From: Spirochaetota bacterium
Lineage (GTDB): Bacteria > Spirochaetota > Spirochaetia > Sphaerochaetales > Sphaerochaetaceae
NCBI GenBank assembly: GCA_023401595.1
Contig: JAEXDQ010000054.1
Coordinates: forward strand, 58,719-122,718
Direction: 5' to 3'
Length of the DNA stretch: 64,000 nucleotides
Part shown: in pieces, positions 18,318-25,987 of the stretch
How the letters are laid out: each line of letters opens with the position of its first letter
Numbering within the stretch: position 1 is the stretch's first letter
Program-made: the position numbers and the translations under genes
Notes under the pieces: model-generated
What the model saw: the letters and a program-made list of their open reading frames with translations, nothing else
Told to the model about the DNA's origin: nothing
The model's database searches: none

Positions 18318-18925
18318 AGCGGATCGGTAGGATGGCGACGGGACGTCCGTTACGCCTTGTTTCCGCCGGCTCGACCAGACGGGGTGGGTCCGGAGCAAGA
18401 ACCTCTGGTACAGTAGCCGCCTAAACCGACTCAACGAAGCAGGCTGACAAGCAGGGCTGACCGTTCAGTTCTTGCATGGTCGGAGAGGCTGTAATCCATT
18501 GCGATATTTTAACATAATTGTAGCGTGCTATTAACATTACTGTATCTTGTCTGTAACAGCCGGAACGTTGACAGGAGAATTTTGAAAAAAACATACCCGA
18601 TGTAAAAATTCTCCTGATATTTTTTTGAAAAAACCTCATGCATACTACATACGGTTTTTGGGATACGACGGTTTTTCCGTCCCCGGGAAGCTGTATGGCC
18701 GATCCTGCGTACCACGCCAAACGGCTTTCCGATGAGCTGGAACTATTCGCCGGGGCTGCTCGCCATCTGTAGTTTCATCACCCTGTTCCCCTTCTCAAGA
18801 ACACACAGGTTCCTTTTCGTTCATATCTGTCGGACGACACCTTCGCGACGGTGACGTTGAAAAGAAACTCTGTCGGCTGGTCGTTTCTTGCCGGTCAACG
18901 GCAATGAACAATATGGAGGAAGAAT
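18318..18925. other. Intergenic region upstream of dctPQM
   Basis: About 608 bases without a gene. It holds the large inverted repeat at 18572-18616 and an AT-rich tract around it. The last 25 bases contain ATGGAGGAAGAAT, the dctP ribosome site. The expected promoter for the TRAP operon should be here. Confidence 0.5.
18572..18616. promoter_or_regulatory. 12-bp perfect inverted repeat with embedded -35, candidate TRAP operator
   Basis: CAGGAGAATTTT (18572-18583) and AAAATTCTCCTG (18605-18616) are exact reverse complements separated by 21 bases, i.e. arm centres 33 bases apart, about three helical turns. A TTGACA (18568-18573) overlaps the left arm. The matching -10 (CATACC at 18 bases or ACATAC at 17) falls in the loop and is poor, as for an activated promoter. 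Inferred target of the adjacent YesN-like regulator. Confidence 0.5.
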
Positions 18926-19933
18926 ATGAAAAAGACAATCGTCACATTGCTGGTTCTCGTGACTCTTCTCGGTACTGTGTTCGCACAGGGCGGTTCGGAA
19001 GCCTCCGCCGCCAAGACGGTCAAGCTGACCCTTTCCGAGGTCCATGCCGAGGGATATCCCACCACGCTCGCCGACTATGAGTTTTCCCGTCTTGTTTCTG
19101 AAAAGACCAACGGCAGAATCCAGATTGAAGTCTATTCCGGTGGAACACTGTACGGACAGGAGACCGGTGCCATTGAAGCCCTTCAGATCGGCGATCTCGC
19201 GTTCTCCAGGGTGTCGGCCTCTCCTGTAGCGTCCTATGTCCCGAAAATCAACGCCCTTCAGATGCCGTACCTCTACAGGGACGGAGCCCATATGTGGAAA
19301 GTCCTTGACGGAGAGATCGGGCAGGGATTGCTCGCCGACATCCAGATCTCCGGTTCCGGGCTTGTCGGGCTCGCGTACTATGACGCTGGTTCCAGAAACT
19401 TCTATACCAAGAAACCCGTCCATACCGTCGCCGACATGGCCGGACTCAAGATTCGCATGCAGAACAACCAGATGATGGTCAGGATGGTCGAGCTGCTCGG
19501 CGCCAACGGTGTGACCGGTATCGGTCCCAACGATGTCTATTCCGCGATCACCCAGGGGACGATCGACGGTGCGGAAAACAACTGGCCTACCTATGAATCA
19601 ATGGGCGACTATGAAGCCGCGCCGTATTTCCTGCTCGATGGACACACGAGGGTCCCGGAGATTTTGCTCGCTTCCGAAGCGGTTCTCAAGACGCTCGATC
19701 CTGCTGATGTAGAGATCATCAAGCAATGCGCGAAAGAGACCCAGGCGTACGAGATTCAGAAGTGGGCGGAACGTGAGGAATCCTCCAGGGCGAAGGTTCT
19801 TGCCGGCGGCGCTACGGCCACCCAGCCTACAGCGGCCCAGCTCGCTGAATTCCAGTCGAGGATGGCTCCTCTGTACCAGGAATATGGCAAGGATTACATG
19901 GACATCATCACTGCGATCCAGAACGTCAAATAG
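18926..19933 (+). CDS. dctP: TRAP transporter solute-binding protein DctP
   Basis: Periplasmic receptor for a carboxylate, 335 residues. The signal peptide MKKTIVTLLVLVTLLGTVFA is followed by QGGSEA, a motif frequent at the mature start in Sphaerochaeta/Treponema binding proteins. Family landmarks are EVHAEGYPTTLADYEFSRLV, the RIQIEVYSGGTLYGQE segment, GLKIRMQNNQMMVRMVELLG carrying the conserved substrate-binding Arg (IRMQ), and AITQGTIDGAENNWPTYES. It is first in dctPQM, with GGAGGAAG upstream of the start. The substrate is probably an organic acid such as a C4-dicarboxylate or sugar acid; the exact one is not determinable here. Confidence 0.92.
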   Translation: MKKTIVTLLVLVTLLGTVFAQGGSEASAAKTVKLTLSEVHAEGYPTTLADYEFSRLVSEKTNGRIQIEVYSGGTLYGQETGAIEALQIGDLAFSRVSASPVASYVPKINALQMPYLYRDGAHMWKVLDGEIGQGLLADIQISGSGLVGLAYYDAGSRNFYTKKPVHTVADMAGLKIRMQNNQMMVRMVELLGANGVTGIGPNDVYSAITQGTIDGAENNWPTYESMGDYEAAPYFLLDGHTRVPEILLASEAVLKTLDPADVEIIKQCAKETQAYEIQKWAEREESSRAKVLAGGATATQPTAAQLAEFQSRMAPLYQEYGKDYMDIITAIQNVK

Positions 19934-20004
19934 TTTCAGGAACATCTTGTATCTGATGGGGGAGTGGTTCCACTCCCCCGAATTTGAGAAAAATGGAGGA
20001 ATCG

Positions 20005-20664
20005 ATGGCGACATCAAAGTTTTCGGCTTGGGCCGTCAGAAACAAGCTTGCGATCGACAAGTCAAAGTTTCCTAATGGCGTACCCTTCAAGCAGTACATC
20101 ATCCTCGCGAACCACTGGTGCCACAGGGTGCTGCTCACCATTGCCCAGATTGCAGTCGTGGCGATGCTCATTATCGTATTCTGGAACGTGATACTGCGTT
20201 TCGTGTTCAATTCCGGAGTGAAATGGGTCGAAGAGGTTCCCGGCTTGCTCGTCACCCTGTTTACATTCATCGCATGCGCGATCGGCGTCCGCGACCATAT
20301 GCATATCTCGGTAAGCCTTCTGTACAATCGTTTTCCCAAAAATGGAAGGATGCGGGACTTCATGGATTTCCTCGGTAATCTGGCTACCCTGGCTTGCGGT
20401 TGTTTTCTTTTCTACTACGGCATCGTATTTATCGCCAGACTGAAACCCGGCATGCTCCCGATGACAGGATGGCCGACCTGGATCCAGTATATCCCCGCTC
20501 CGATAGGCGGGTTCATCATGATCTTCGATTCGCTCCTTTTCCTGACGCACATACTTGATCCGAACGATCTCCTCTACAGCGAACCAGAGATCGACTATGA
20601 GAATTTGCTGAAGGAACAGGCGAAGGAAGCGAGCGGTCTTTCGTCTGAAGGAGGAAAACGATAA
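20005..20664 (+). CDS. dctQ: TRAP transporter small permease DctQ
   Basis: Four-helix inner-membrane subunit linking DctP and DctM. The ATG at 20005 is chosen because GGAGGA lies four bases ahead; a TTG frame from 19984 would swallow that site. The 219 residues contain membrane segments near 40-65, 80-100, 120-145 and 160-185. FRFVFNSGVKWVEEVPGLLV matches the family motif NVxxRxxFNxxxxWxEE. The C-terminal tail of about 40 residues is charged and longer than usual. Two bases separate its stop from the dctM start region. Confidence 0.88.
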   Translation: MATSKFSAWAVRNKLAIDKSKFPNGVPFKQYIILANHWCHRVLLTIAQIAVVAMLIIVFWNVILRFVFNSGVKWVEEVPGLLVTLFTFIACAIGVRDHMHISVSLLYNRFPKNGRMRDFMDFLGNLATLACGCFLFYYGIVFIARLKPGMLPMTGWPTWIQYIPAPIGGFIMIFDSLLFLTHILDPNDLLYSEPEIDYENLLKEQAKEASGLSSEGGKR

Positions 20665-20666
20665 TT

Positions 20667-22079
20667 ATGGCTACATCCACACTCGCCACCATTGTCTTGA
20701 TCGGAGGGTTTTTCCTTCTGATGGCCTTCAAGGTACCCGTGACCTTCTCCATGTTGATCGCAACGATCTGTTCCGCATTTATCCATGGCACCAATCCGAC
20801 CACGATGGTGCGGATGATGCTCGACGGGGTGAACAACTTCACGATGCTCGCCATCCCGTTCTTCATCGTCATGGGAGAGATCATGGCCGCCGGGCAGATT
20901 TCCGACAAGATCGTCGATCTGGCGAATCTGGCGGTCGGACGGTTCCGAGGCGGTCTCGCATACGTGAATTGCCTTGACTCCATGTTCTTCGGCGGCATTT
21001 CAGGCTCCGCGGTCGCCGACGTATCGTCCCTCGGTTCCGTCGTCATCCCCATGATGGAGAAACAAGGTTACGACCGAGAGTTCTCCGTAGGTCTTACGGT
21101 CACTACCGCCTGTCAGGGCGTCTTGATCCCTCCGTCGCACAACATGGTCATTTTTGCGCTGGCCGCGGGAGGCGGCGTTTCGATCGGGAAACTGTTCGTC
21201 GCGGGATTCGCCCCTGGAATCGGTCTAGGAATCGGTTTCATGGTTCTTTGTTTCTTCCTGGGCAAGAAATACAATTTCCCCAAGGGTTCGAAGATGTTCC
21301 CGGACTCTGCCGTCCGCTGGGTGAGATTTTCCCGTCACGACAGCCGCGAAAAGGATTTTTCTTTCCGGAAATCCCCGACATCGTGGGTCAAGATGACCAA
21401 TCCGCTTTTTGATACGGAGCTTGGACAATGCGTCAAGATTATCGTGAACGCGATTTTACCGATGATGACGCTGATCATTATCATGGTAGGTACCGGAGCG
21501 GGTGTTTTCACCGCGACTGAAAGCTCGGCCGTAGCCTGTTTCTATACGTTCATCCTGACCTACTTTGTGTTCAGAACGGCGAAAATCAAAGATTTCGGGA
21601 CAATCATCAAGAATTCTCTCAAGACGCTTTCCATCGTCCTGACGTTGATCGCCACCGCGAAAGCGTTCGCCTACATGATGACCGTACTCAGGATACCCGC
21701 CACCATCACCAGCGGGCTTATCGGCCTGACCGACAATCCGTTCGTACTGCTGATCATCATCAATGCGTTGCTGCTGATTCTCGGTTGTTTCATGGACATG
21801 GCTCCTCTGATCATGATCATGACACCCATTCTGCTTCCTGTCATGACCAAGATCGGGATGTCTACGATTCATTTCGGCATCATGCTGATCTTCAATCTGG
21901 CTATCGGGCTGTGTACGCCTCCCGTCGGTTCCGCGTTGTTCGTGGGATGCGCCGTAGGAAAGACCCAGCTGGAGAGTACGGCGAAGAAGATGCTTCCGTT
22001 GTTCTTCTGCATGCTTGTCGTACTGATGATCGTCACATATCTGCCGTTCGTCGTCAGAATTCCTTTGTTCGGGTATTGA
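20667..22079 (+). CDS. dctM: TRAP transporter large permease DctM
   Basis: The ion-coupled transport subunit, about 12 membrane segments, 470 residues. Recognised by LLMAFKVPVTFSMLIATICS, IPFFIVMGEIM, GISGSAVADVSSLGSVVIP, IPPSHNMVIFA and a C-terminal GLCTPPVGSALFVGCAVG. It is about 40 residues longer than most DctM proteins because of a charged insertion at about 205-250 between two membrane segments (FPKGSKMFPDSAVRWVRFSR and on). GGAGGAAAAC precedes the ATG. Third gene of the operon. Confidence 0.92.
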   Translation: MATSTLATIVLIGGFFLLMAFKVPVTFSMLIATICSAFIHGTNPTTMVRMMLDGVNNFTMLAIPFFIVMGEIMAAGQISDKIVDLANLAVGRFRGGLAYVNCLDSMFFGGISGSAVADVSSLGSVVIPMMEKQGYDREFSVGLTVTTACQGVLIPPSHNMVIFALAAGGGVSIGKLFVAGFAPGIGLGIGFMVLCFFLGKKYNFPKGSKMFPDSAVRWVRFSRHDSREKDFSFRKSPTSWVKMTNPLFDTELGQCVKIIVNAILPMMTLIIIMVGTGAGVFTATESSAVACFYTFILTYFVFRTAKIKDFGTIIKNSLKTLSIVLTLIATAKAFAYMMTVLRIPATITSGLIGLTDNPFVLLIIINALLLILGCFMDMAPLIMIMTPILLPVMTKIGMSTIHFGIMLIFNLAIGLCTPPVGSALFVGCAVGKTQLESTAKKMLPLFFCMLVVLMIVTYLPFVVRIPLFGY

Positions 22080-22292
22080 CCGCCGGCTTCTGGACGTTTG
22101 TGTCCTAGGAGCTGCAATGAAGGAGCGTCGCAAGGATCGTCCGGTCTTGCGCCGCTCTTTTTTTCTTTGCGCGGCCTAGCATGTCTGAATGCTCGTATAC
22201 GGTATGAGACTTGCATCCTGATGTGGCAAGGCGCGTCTGTTTCGTGGTATCATGTAACCAGAAACATATGGATTTCTTCATGAGGAGGCGTC

Positions 22293-23114
22293 ATGCCGGT
22301 ATTCCTGCGTAATCTTGGATTGGAGTTCATGGCCACGAAGGATGGCTTGCTGGATGAGTATATGATGCCGTTGTTCAAGGCCGCCCGCCCGCGTTCTTGT
22401 GAACTTGGTCGTTATTATGTCAGCCAATTGCCCAGCGGCGTTGAATTCATCTTTCAGGTGATTCCTGATGGGGACGACCTGCGGGTAGTCGGAGTGGATA
22501 CCCACGTCGGCGGTCCTTGCGTATGGTATGGTACGCCTTTCATGCGGTTGCAGACAGACTCCGACCCCATGACGTTGCGACTTGCGTTCTCCAACGAAGC
22601 TAAATCCGCTGTGTTCGTGGCGAACGTCATGAACGCCGGGGTACTGCCCGTCATTGATGAAAAGACCCGTGTCGAGATGCAGGTCGTGGCGTTTCCCGCC
22701 GCATTGGAAATCTATCAGGATCGTCAGTCGTATGAGGTCGCTATGACTGAAGCGGCGGAGAAGGGGGACGGTACTCCGTTGATCATAGCGGACGGACAGC
22801 CTTTTCCCTATAATTTCATGATGAAGTACAATCCTGACGCCACCGATGAACAGAAGCAGAAGGCGGGAAGGGAAGATCTTCTGCTCCTGTGCGGCAAGGT
22901 GCTGGCGGTGGAGGTCCGGAAGCACGGTATTCCAGGCCATGAGGATGCCTCCATGACCGTAGCTACTATTTCCACCGTTTTCGGTCATCTGGACGTGGTT
23001 TTCTCCAAGGATATGCTCGCCGGGGCTTCCTGTACGAAAGGCGATTATCTGGTATGCGACTGTCTGATCAGCGCCGACGTAGCGCTGGGCCGGTATGAGA
23101 GCTGGGCGGAGTGA
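22293..23114 (+). CDS. Conserved-looking protein of unknown function
   Basis: 273 residues; I do not recognise a family. It has an excellent ribosome site (GAGGAGG then ATG) and ordinary base composition, so it is a real gene. There is no signal peptide or membrane segment. The N-terminal half looks like mixed alpha/beta with strands (VEFIFQVIPDGDDLRVVGVD). The middle has EMQVVAFPAALEIYQDRQSY, and the C-terminus ends with a Cys-containing stretch (CTKGDYLVCDCLISADVAL). It stands alone between the TRAP operon and the AT-rich island. Confidence 0.55.
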   Translation: MPVFLRNLGLEFMATKDGLLDEYMMPLFKAARPRSCELGRYYVSQLPSGVEFIFQVIPDGDDLRVVGVDTHVGGPCVWYGTPFMRLQTDSDPMTLRLAFSNEAKSAVFVANVMNAGVLPVIDEKTRVEMQVVAFPAALEIYQDRQSYEVAMTEAAEKGDGTPLIIADGQPFPYNFMMKYNPDATDEQKQKAGREDLLLLCGKVLAVEVRKHGIPGHEDASMTVATISTVFGHLDVVFSKDMLAGASCTKGDYLVCDCLISADVALGRYESWAE

Positions 23115-23591
23115 AGCGCTCCGCACTGAAGGTTTTCTGTCGCTACTGACTCGTCGCTTATATGTCCTGCTTCGAACGAACGTAGGGGCTTCATAGATAG
23201 TTCCCCCGTCACAGCCGCAAACAGGTTGGGTAAGGATTCCAGAAGCTCGGTCCTGGTCCGGGAAGCTCCATGGTTGAAGCAGGACGGACTAACAGGTTGC
23301 CCTTTTCGGGAGCCGTCCACGGAGCAGAATCTTTCTCTAACGGGTGCCCCTGTTTTAACGATCTGTATATCACTATCGGTGTTGAACTATCTTCCAATAG
23401 ATATTCTTTCTTTCTTTTTTTGTCATTATACCGGCGAAAATGGCCTTTGCAGCAGTGCCTTTCTTTATCTCCGATAAGCTCTGAAATGTCAGTCAGATCA
23501 TTTTCATTGACAAATATATATTCGGTGTCTGACGATGTAATTACACGTGTGATGTATCGTTAGCGGTATGACCGTCATATTCAGAAGGAGT
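23115..23591. other. Intergenic region at the left border of the AT-rich island
   Basis: No gene is supported. Base composition shifts from GC-rich to AT-rich at about 23340. I looked for a copy of the tRNA-Pro 3' end here, as expected for one edge of an integrated element, and found none. Confidence 0.45.
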
Positions 23592-23846
23592 ATGCGAAAT
23601 GAGAACACATGTTTTTTACTGCTTATGAACAAATTCTCAAAAAAATGGTTAAAGAGAATCGTTGTTGCCCTATTTGGGACAAGCGTTTACATTCTTCTTA
23701 CATGTTTGGGAAAAGGCAGTTTCAGTGGATGGTATTCCGCTTGGCCCTGGTTTTTCATCGTTTTGTTCGTATTGATTCCATTGATAGAAATTGCAAACAA
23801 AGATGAGAAAGGGGCTGATAAAGACAAGCCGGATGATAGCGATTGA
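23592..23846 (+). CDS. Small membrane protein, first gene of AT-rich operon
   Basis: 84 residues from the ATG at 23592 (an ATG at 23568 is also possible; AGAAGGAG at 23583-23590 lies too close to 23592 to settle it). Two hydrophobic segments (RIVVALFGTSVYILLTCLG and WPWFFIVLFVLIPLIEIA) are followed by a very acidic and basic tail (NKDEKGADKDKPDDSD). Family unknown. The stop codon overlaps the TTG start of the next gene (TTGA), so these are translated together. The codon use is AT-rich, unlike the flanking genes. Confidence 0.5.
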   Translation: MRNENTCFLLLMNKFSKKWLKRIVVALFGTSVYILLTCLGKGSFSGWYSAWPWFFIVLFVLIPLIEIANKDEKGADKDKPDDSD

Positions 23847-24415
23847 AAGAATTCGACTGGTTTGTGCCCTTGCTTGTTTTGAAATCATTAGCTTGGAACG
23901 GGCCTGGAACGAGATCCTGTCAAAAGACGGCAAGAAACGTCACTATGTTCGTAGAATTAATTCTAGCTTTAACCTTGATAACGAATTTTGAGGCTATCAG
24001 CTTCGAGTCTTTGATATTTGAAGTTTATGGCGGAAATGAAAGAAGCAATTTCAATGTGTCGTTGATGGATTTATTCCACCTTCTGAACGACCATGGATAT
24101 TATTCAGCCGGTTTCAAAATGACTTATGAAGAACTGGCTCAAGCTGTCGAGAAGTATTATCCACTTGTCATACACCTGGAAGAAGGCAACGGGCATTTTC
24201 TTCTCGTTCTGGGTATTCTTGATGATGTTGTAGTAATCATGGGTCCGGCGGAGGGGGTAAGGACGATTCATAGGAATGAATTGGAAGCAACTTGGAGTAA
24301 TGTCGTTCTTTTAGTGGGGAGCAATACTAAACGATTAAACACTGAGAAGGTAAAATCAGTGATTGAAGACGCAATGCAAAAAAGGAACTTTATTGAGGAA
24401 TCGAACTTCCTATGA
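23843..24415 (+). CDS. C39-like peptidase-fold protein with unusual catalytic positions
   Basis: 190 residues from a TTG. Residues 70-158 follow the pattern of peptidase C39 (the bacteriocin-leader-processing fold): SLMDLFHLLNDHGYYSAGF, then MTYEELAQAVEKYYPLVIHL, GNGHFLLVLGILDD with the catalytic His118, and a GPAEGVRTIHRNEL segment ending at Trp151. In active C39 enzymes the GPA triplet is DPA, so the catalytic Asp is replaced by Gly134. The expected N-terminal QxxxDCGPA box is not recognisable; a Cys at residue 26 is the only nearby candidate. It could be a non-catalytic C39 relative or a decayed gene. It overlaps its neighbours by 4 bases on both sides. Confidence 0.55.
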   Translation: MKEFDWFVPLLVLKSLAWNGPGTRSCQKTARNVTMFVELILALTLITNFEAISFESLIFEVYGGNERSNFNVSLMDLFHLLNDHGYYSAGFKMTYEELAQAVEKYYPLVIHLEEGNGHFLLVLGILDDVVVIMGPAEGVRTIHRNELEATWSNVVLLVGSNTKRLNTEKVKSVIEDAMQKRNFIEESNFL

Positions 24416-25197
24416 AAAAAGCGCTGATTCTATTGTTGTTATCTGTTTTGTTATTTTCGATTGATGCTTCGAGAAATAAAGAAGGAATTAAATTTATCCC
24501 TTCTTTAAAAGCGTCGCTTATTCCGCCCCTTTATCAAGATGATTCAGCTCTGATATTTGTATATTCAGAGCCCAACATTGAAATAGTGTTAAGAAACAAG
24601 TTTACACTATCAATGAATTTACCGTTCAGATTTTGTTTCCTTGGCAAAACTGGTTCGACAGATAGTGAATATCCCTGTTTCACAATAAACCCATTATCTA
24701 TTTCTCTTGGTTATATGCACAAAGATGGACAGTATAGGCATACCTTCTTGATGGGATGCTCATTGCCGTTATCTGATAAAAATAAAGAATCAAAATTTGA
24801 TGTATCGGATAAGTTCTTTAGAATAAAAGGTTCCTACAGTTTTTCGATGCTATCCGATCCTACTTATCTAGTGGTCGGTATGTCTATTGGTTTTGGAATA
24901 ATGAAAAATCGAGACAACACTTGGACCTATGATCCATTACAGGTCGGTTTGCCTTTCTCAATGCTGGTTGCCTTTAATAAAAATATTGCCACCAGATTTG
25001 AATGTAATATGAGCATGGCACTACCGAAAATACAAAATAACAATTGGAGTAATGAAAAAATAAACTATTCTGTTGTTGTCGGGGCAAGAGTAATTATATC
25101 ATTGCAAAAAAATTACTTTCAGTTAGGAATATCCAAAGATATTCTAACGTTTTTTTCTAGGCCTCAAATTGATTTTTGTTGGAGTATGGAAATTTAA
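24412..25197 (+). CDS. Probable exported outer-membrane beta-barrel protein
   Basis: 261 residues. A signal peptide (MKKALILLLLSVLLFSIDA) is followed by alternating amphipathic strands (IEIVLRNKFTLSMNLPFRF, INPLSISLGYMHKDG, TYLVVGMSIGFGI) and a C-terminal strand ending in an aromatic-rich QIDFCWSMEI, all typical of small barrels. Family not recognised. It overlaps the C39-like gene by 4 bases (ATGA). The A+T content is the highest in the window. Confidence 0.55.
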   Translation: MKKALILLLLSVLLFSIDASRNKEGIKFIPSLKASLIPPLYQDDSALIFVYSEPNIEIVLRNKFTLSMNLPFRFCFLGKTGSTDSEYPCFTINPLSISLGYMHKDGQYRHTFLMGCSLPLSDKNKESKFDVSDKFFRIKGSYSFSMLSDPTYLVVGMSIGFGIMKNRDNTWTYDPLQVGLPFSMLVAFNKNIATRFECNMSMALPKIQNNNWSNEKINYSVVVGARVIISLQKNYFQLGISKDILTFFSRPQIDFCWSMEI

Positions 25198-25416
25198 CTG
25201 CGCGTGACTTTGTATTTTGGAATTGTGGCATGTAATCCTCAATAGTTTTTGTAAGAAGCTAGTTACGAAGTAATTAACATAGTCTGCCCAGATGAAATGA
25301 AAAAATGAATGGATATCATACTAAGGATCAATGATTTTACAGATGGAGATAGAACCTGTATGATTCGATCTCGACAAGTTCCAGCGCCGCTTCATTGGGG
25401 AAGGCTATACTTGTGC
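25198..25416. other. Spacer between AT-rich operon and 197-bp repeats
   Basis: Transitional composition; nothing recognised. It marks the right border of the AT-rich island. Confidence 0.4.
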
Positions 25417-25869
25417 AAGAGCCAGCCTTCCGCTGACTCTTTATGTTCCGGTATCGGGCAGGCCGGATTTGAACCTCTCCATGCACACCGTGGACGCCCG
25501 AGCCTGCGAAGGACGAGAACTTCCACAGGTACGGGTCGCTGGCAGCGGGCATGTCGCCGCCGGACGGCTTCGCGTGGGGCGGGTCGCCGGTTTCATCGGT
25601 GTCCTGACAAAAAAAGAGCCAGCCTTTCGCTGACTCTTTATGCTCCGGTATCGGGCAGGCCGGATTTGAACCACTCCATACGCATTGTGGACGTCCGAGC
25701 CAGCGAAGGACGGGAACTTCCACAGGTACGGGTCGCTGGCAGCGGGCATGTCGCCGCCGGACGGCTTCGCGTGGGGCGGGTCGCCGGTTTCATTGGTGTC
25801 CTGACAAAAAAAGAGCCAGCCTTTCGCTGACTCTTTATGTTCCGGTATCGGGCAGGCCGGATTTGAACC
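25417..25869. repeat. 197-bp tandem repeat carrying the tRNA-Pro 3' end and terminator
   Basis: Units begin at 25417, 25614 and 25811, exactly 197 bases apart; the third is partial and merges into the intact tRNA-Pro. Read on the minus strand, each unit contains the last 22 bases of the tRNA (T-arm 3' half and acceptor 3' strand), the tRNA terminator, and a spacer of about 130 bases. Identity with the tRNA ends after TTTGAACC on the plus strand (25869). The spacer also holds, in reverse, GGGTCGCCGGTT, matching the tRNA T-arm region. The outermost copy has lost the T tract of its terminator. Confidence 0.88.
25806..25836 (-). terminator. Intrinsic terminator of tRNA-Pro
   Basis: On the minus strand AAAGAGTCAGC, loop GAAAG, GCTGGCTCTTT (one G-T pair), then a run of T. 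The same structure recurs at 25609-25639 in the repeat copy. Confidence 0.88.
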
Positions 25870-25921
25870 GGCGACCCCAAGTCCCCCAGACTTGTACGCT
25901 AAACCCCTGCGCTACTGCCCG
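25848..25921 (-). tRNA. tRNA-Pro (anticodon GGG)
   Basis: 74-nt cloverleaf on the minus strand. The acceptor CGGGCAG pairs with CTGCCCG (25849-25855), with discriminator A at 25848. The anticodon stem CAAGT/ACTTG closes the loop CTGGGGG, giving anticodon GGG. The T-arm has the canonical GGTTCAAATCC. The CCA end is not encoded (TAC follows). A promoter and a terminator flank it closely, so it is a single-gene unit. Confidence 0.93.
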
Positions 25922-25958
25922 GATTGAAACCAGCTATATCACAAGCTGACAAGCAAGG

Positions 25959-25987
25959 AACATACCATAGTTCCTCGAACATGTCAA
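25959..25987 (-). promoter_or_regulatory. Promoter of tRNA-Pro
   Basis: Minus strand TTGACA (25982-25987), 17 bases, TATGTT (25959-25964). The start would fall near 25952, about 30 bases ahead of the tRNA. It overlaps the stop codon of the molybdoenzyme gene. Confidence 0.75.

Noticed and set aside
23226..23563. Two overlapping plus-strand frames before the AT-rich operon
   Set aside because: No ribosome site, no hydrophobic or family pattern, and they cross the composition boundary.
25417..25869. CRISPR array
   Set aside because: Units of 197 bases with nearly identical spacers are tandem duplication, not short repeats with unique spacers; no cas genes nearby.
25309..25880. Open frames within the 197-bp repeats
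   Set aside because: They are translations of duplicated tRNA and terminator DNA; no start signals.
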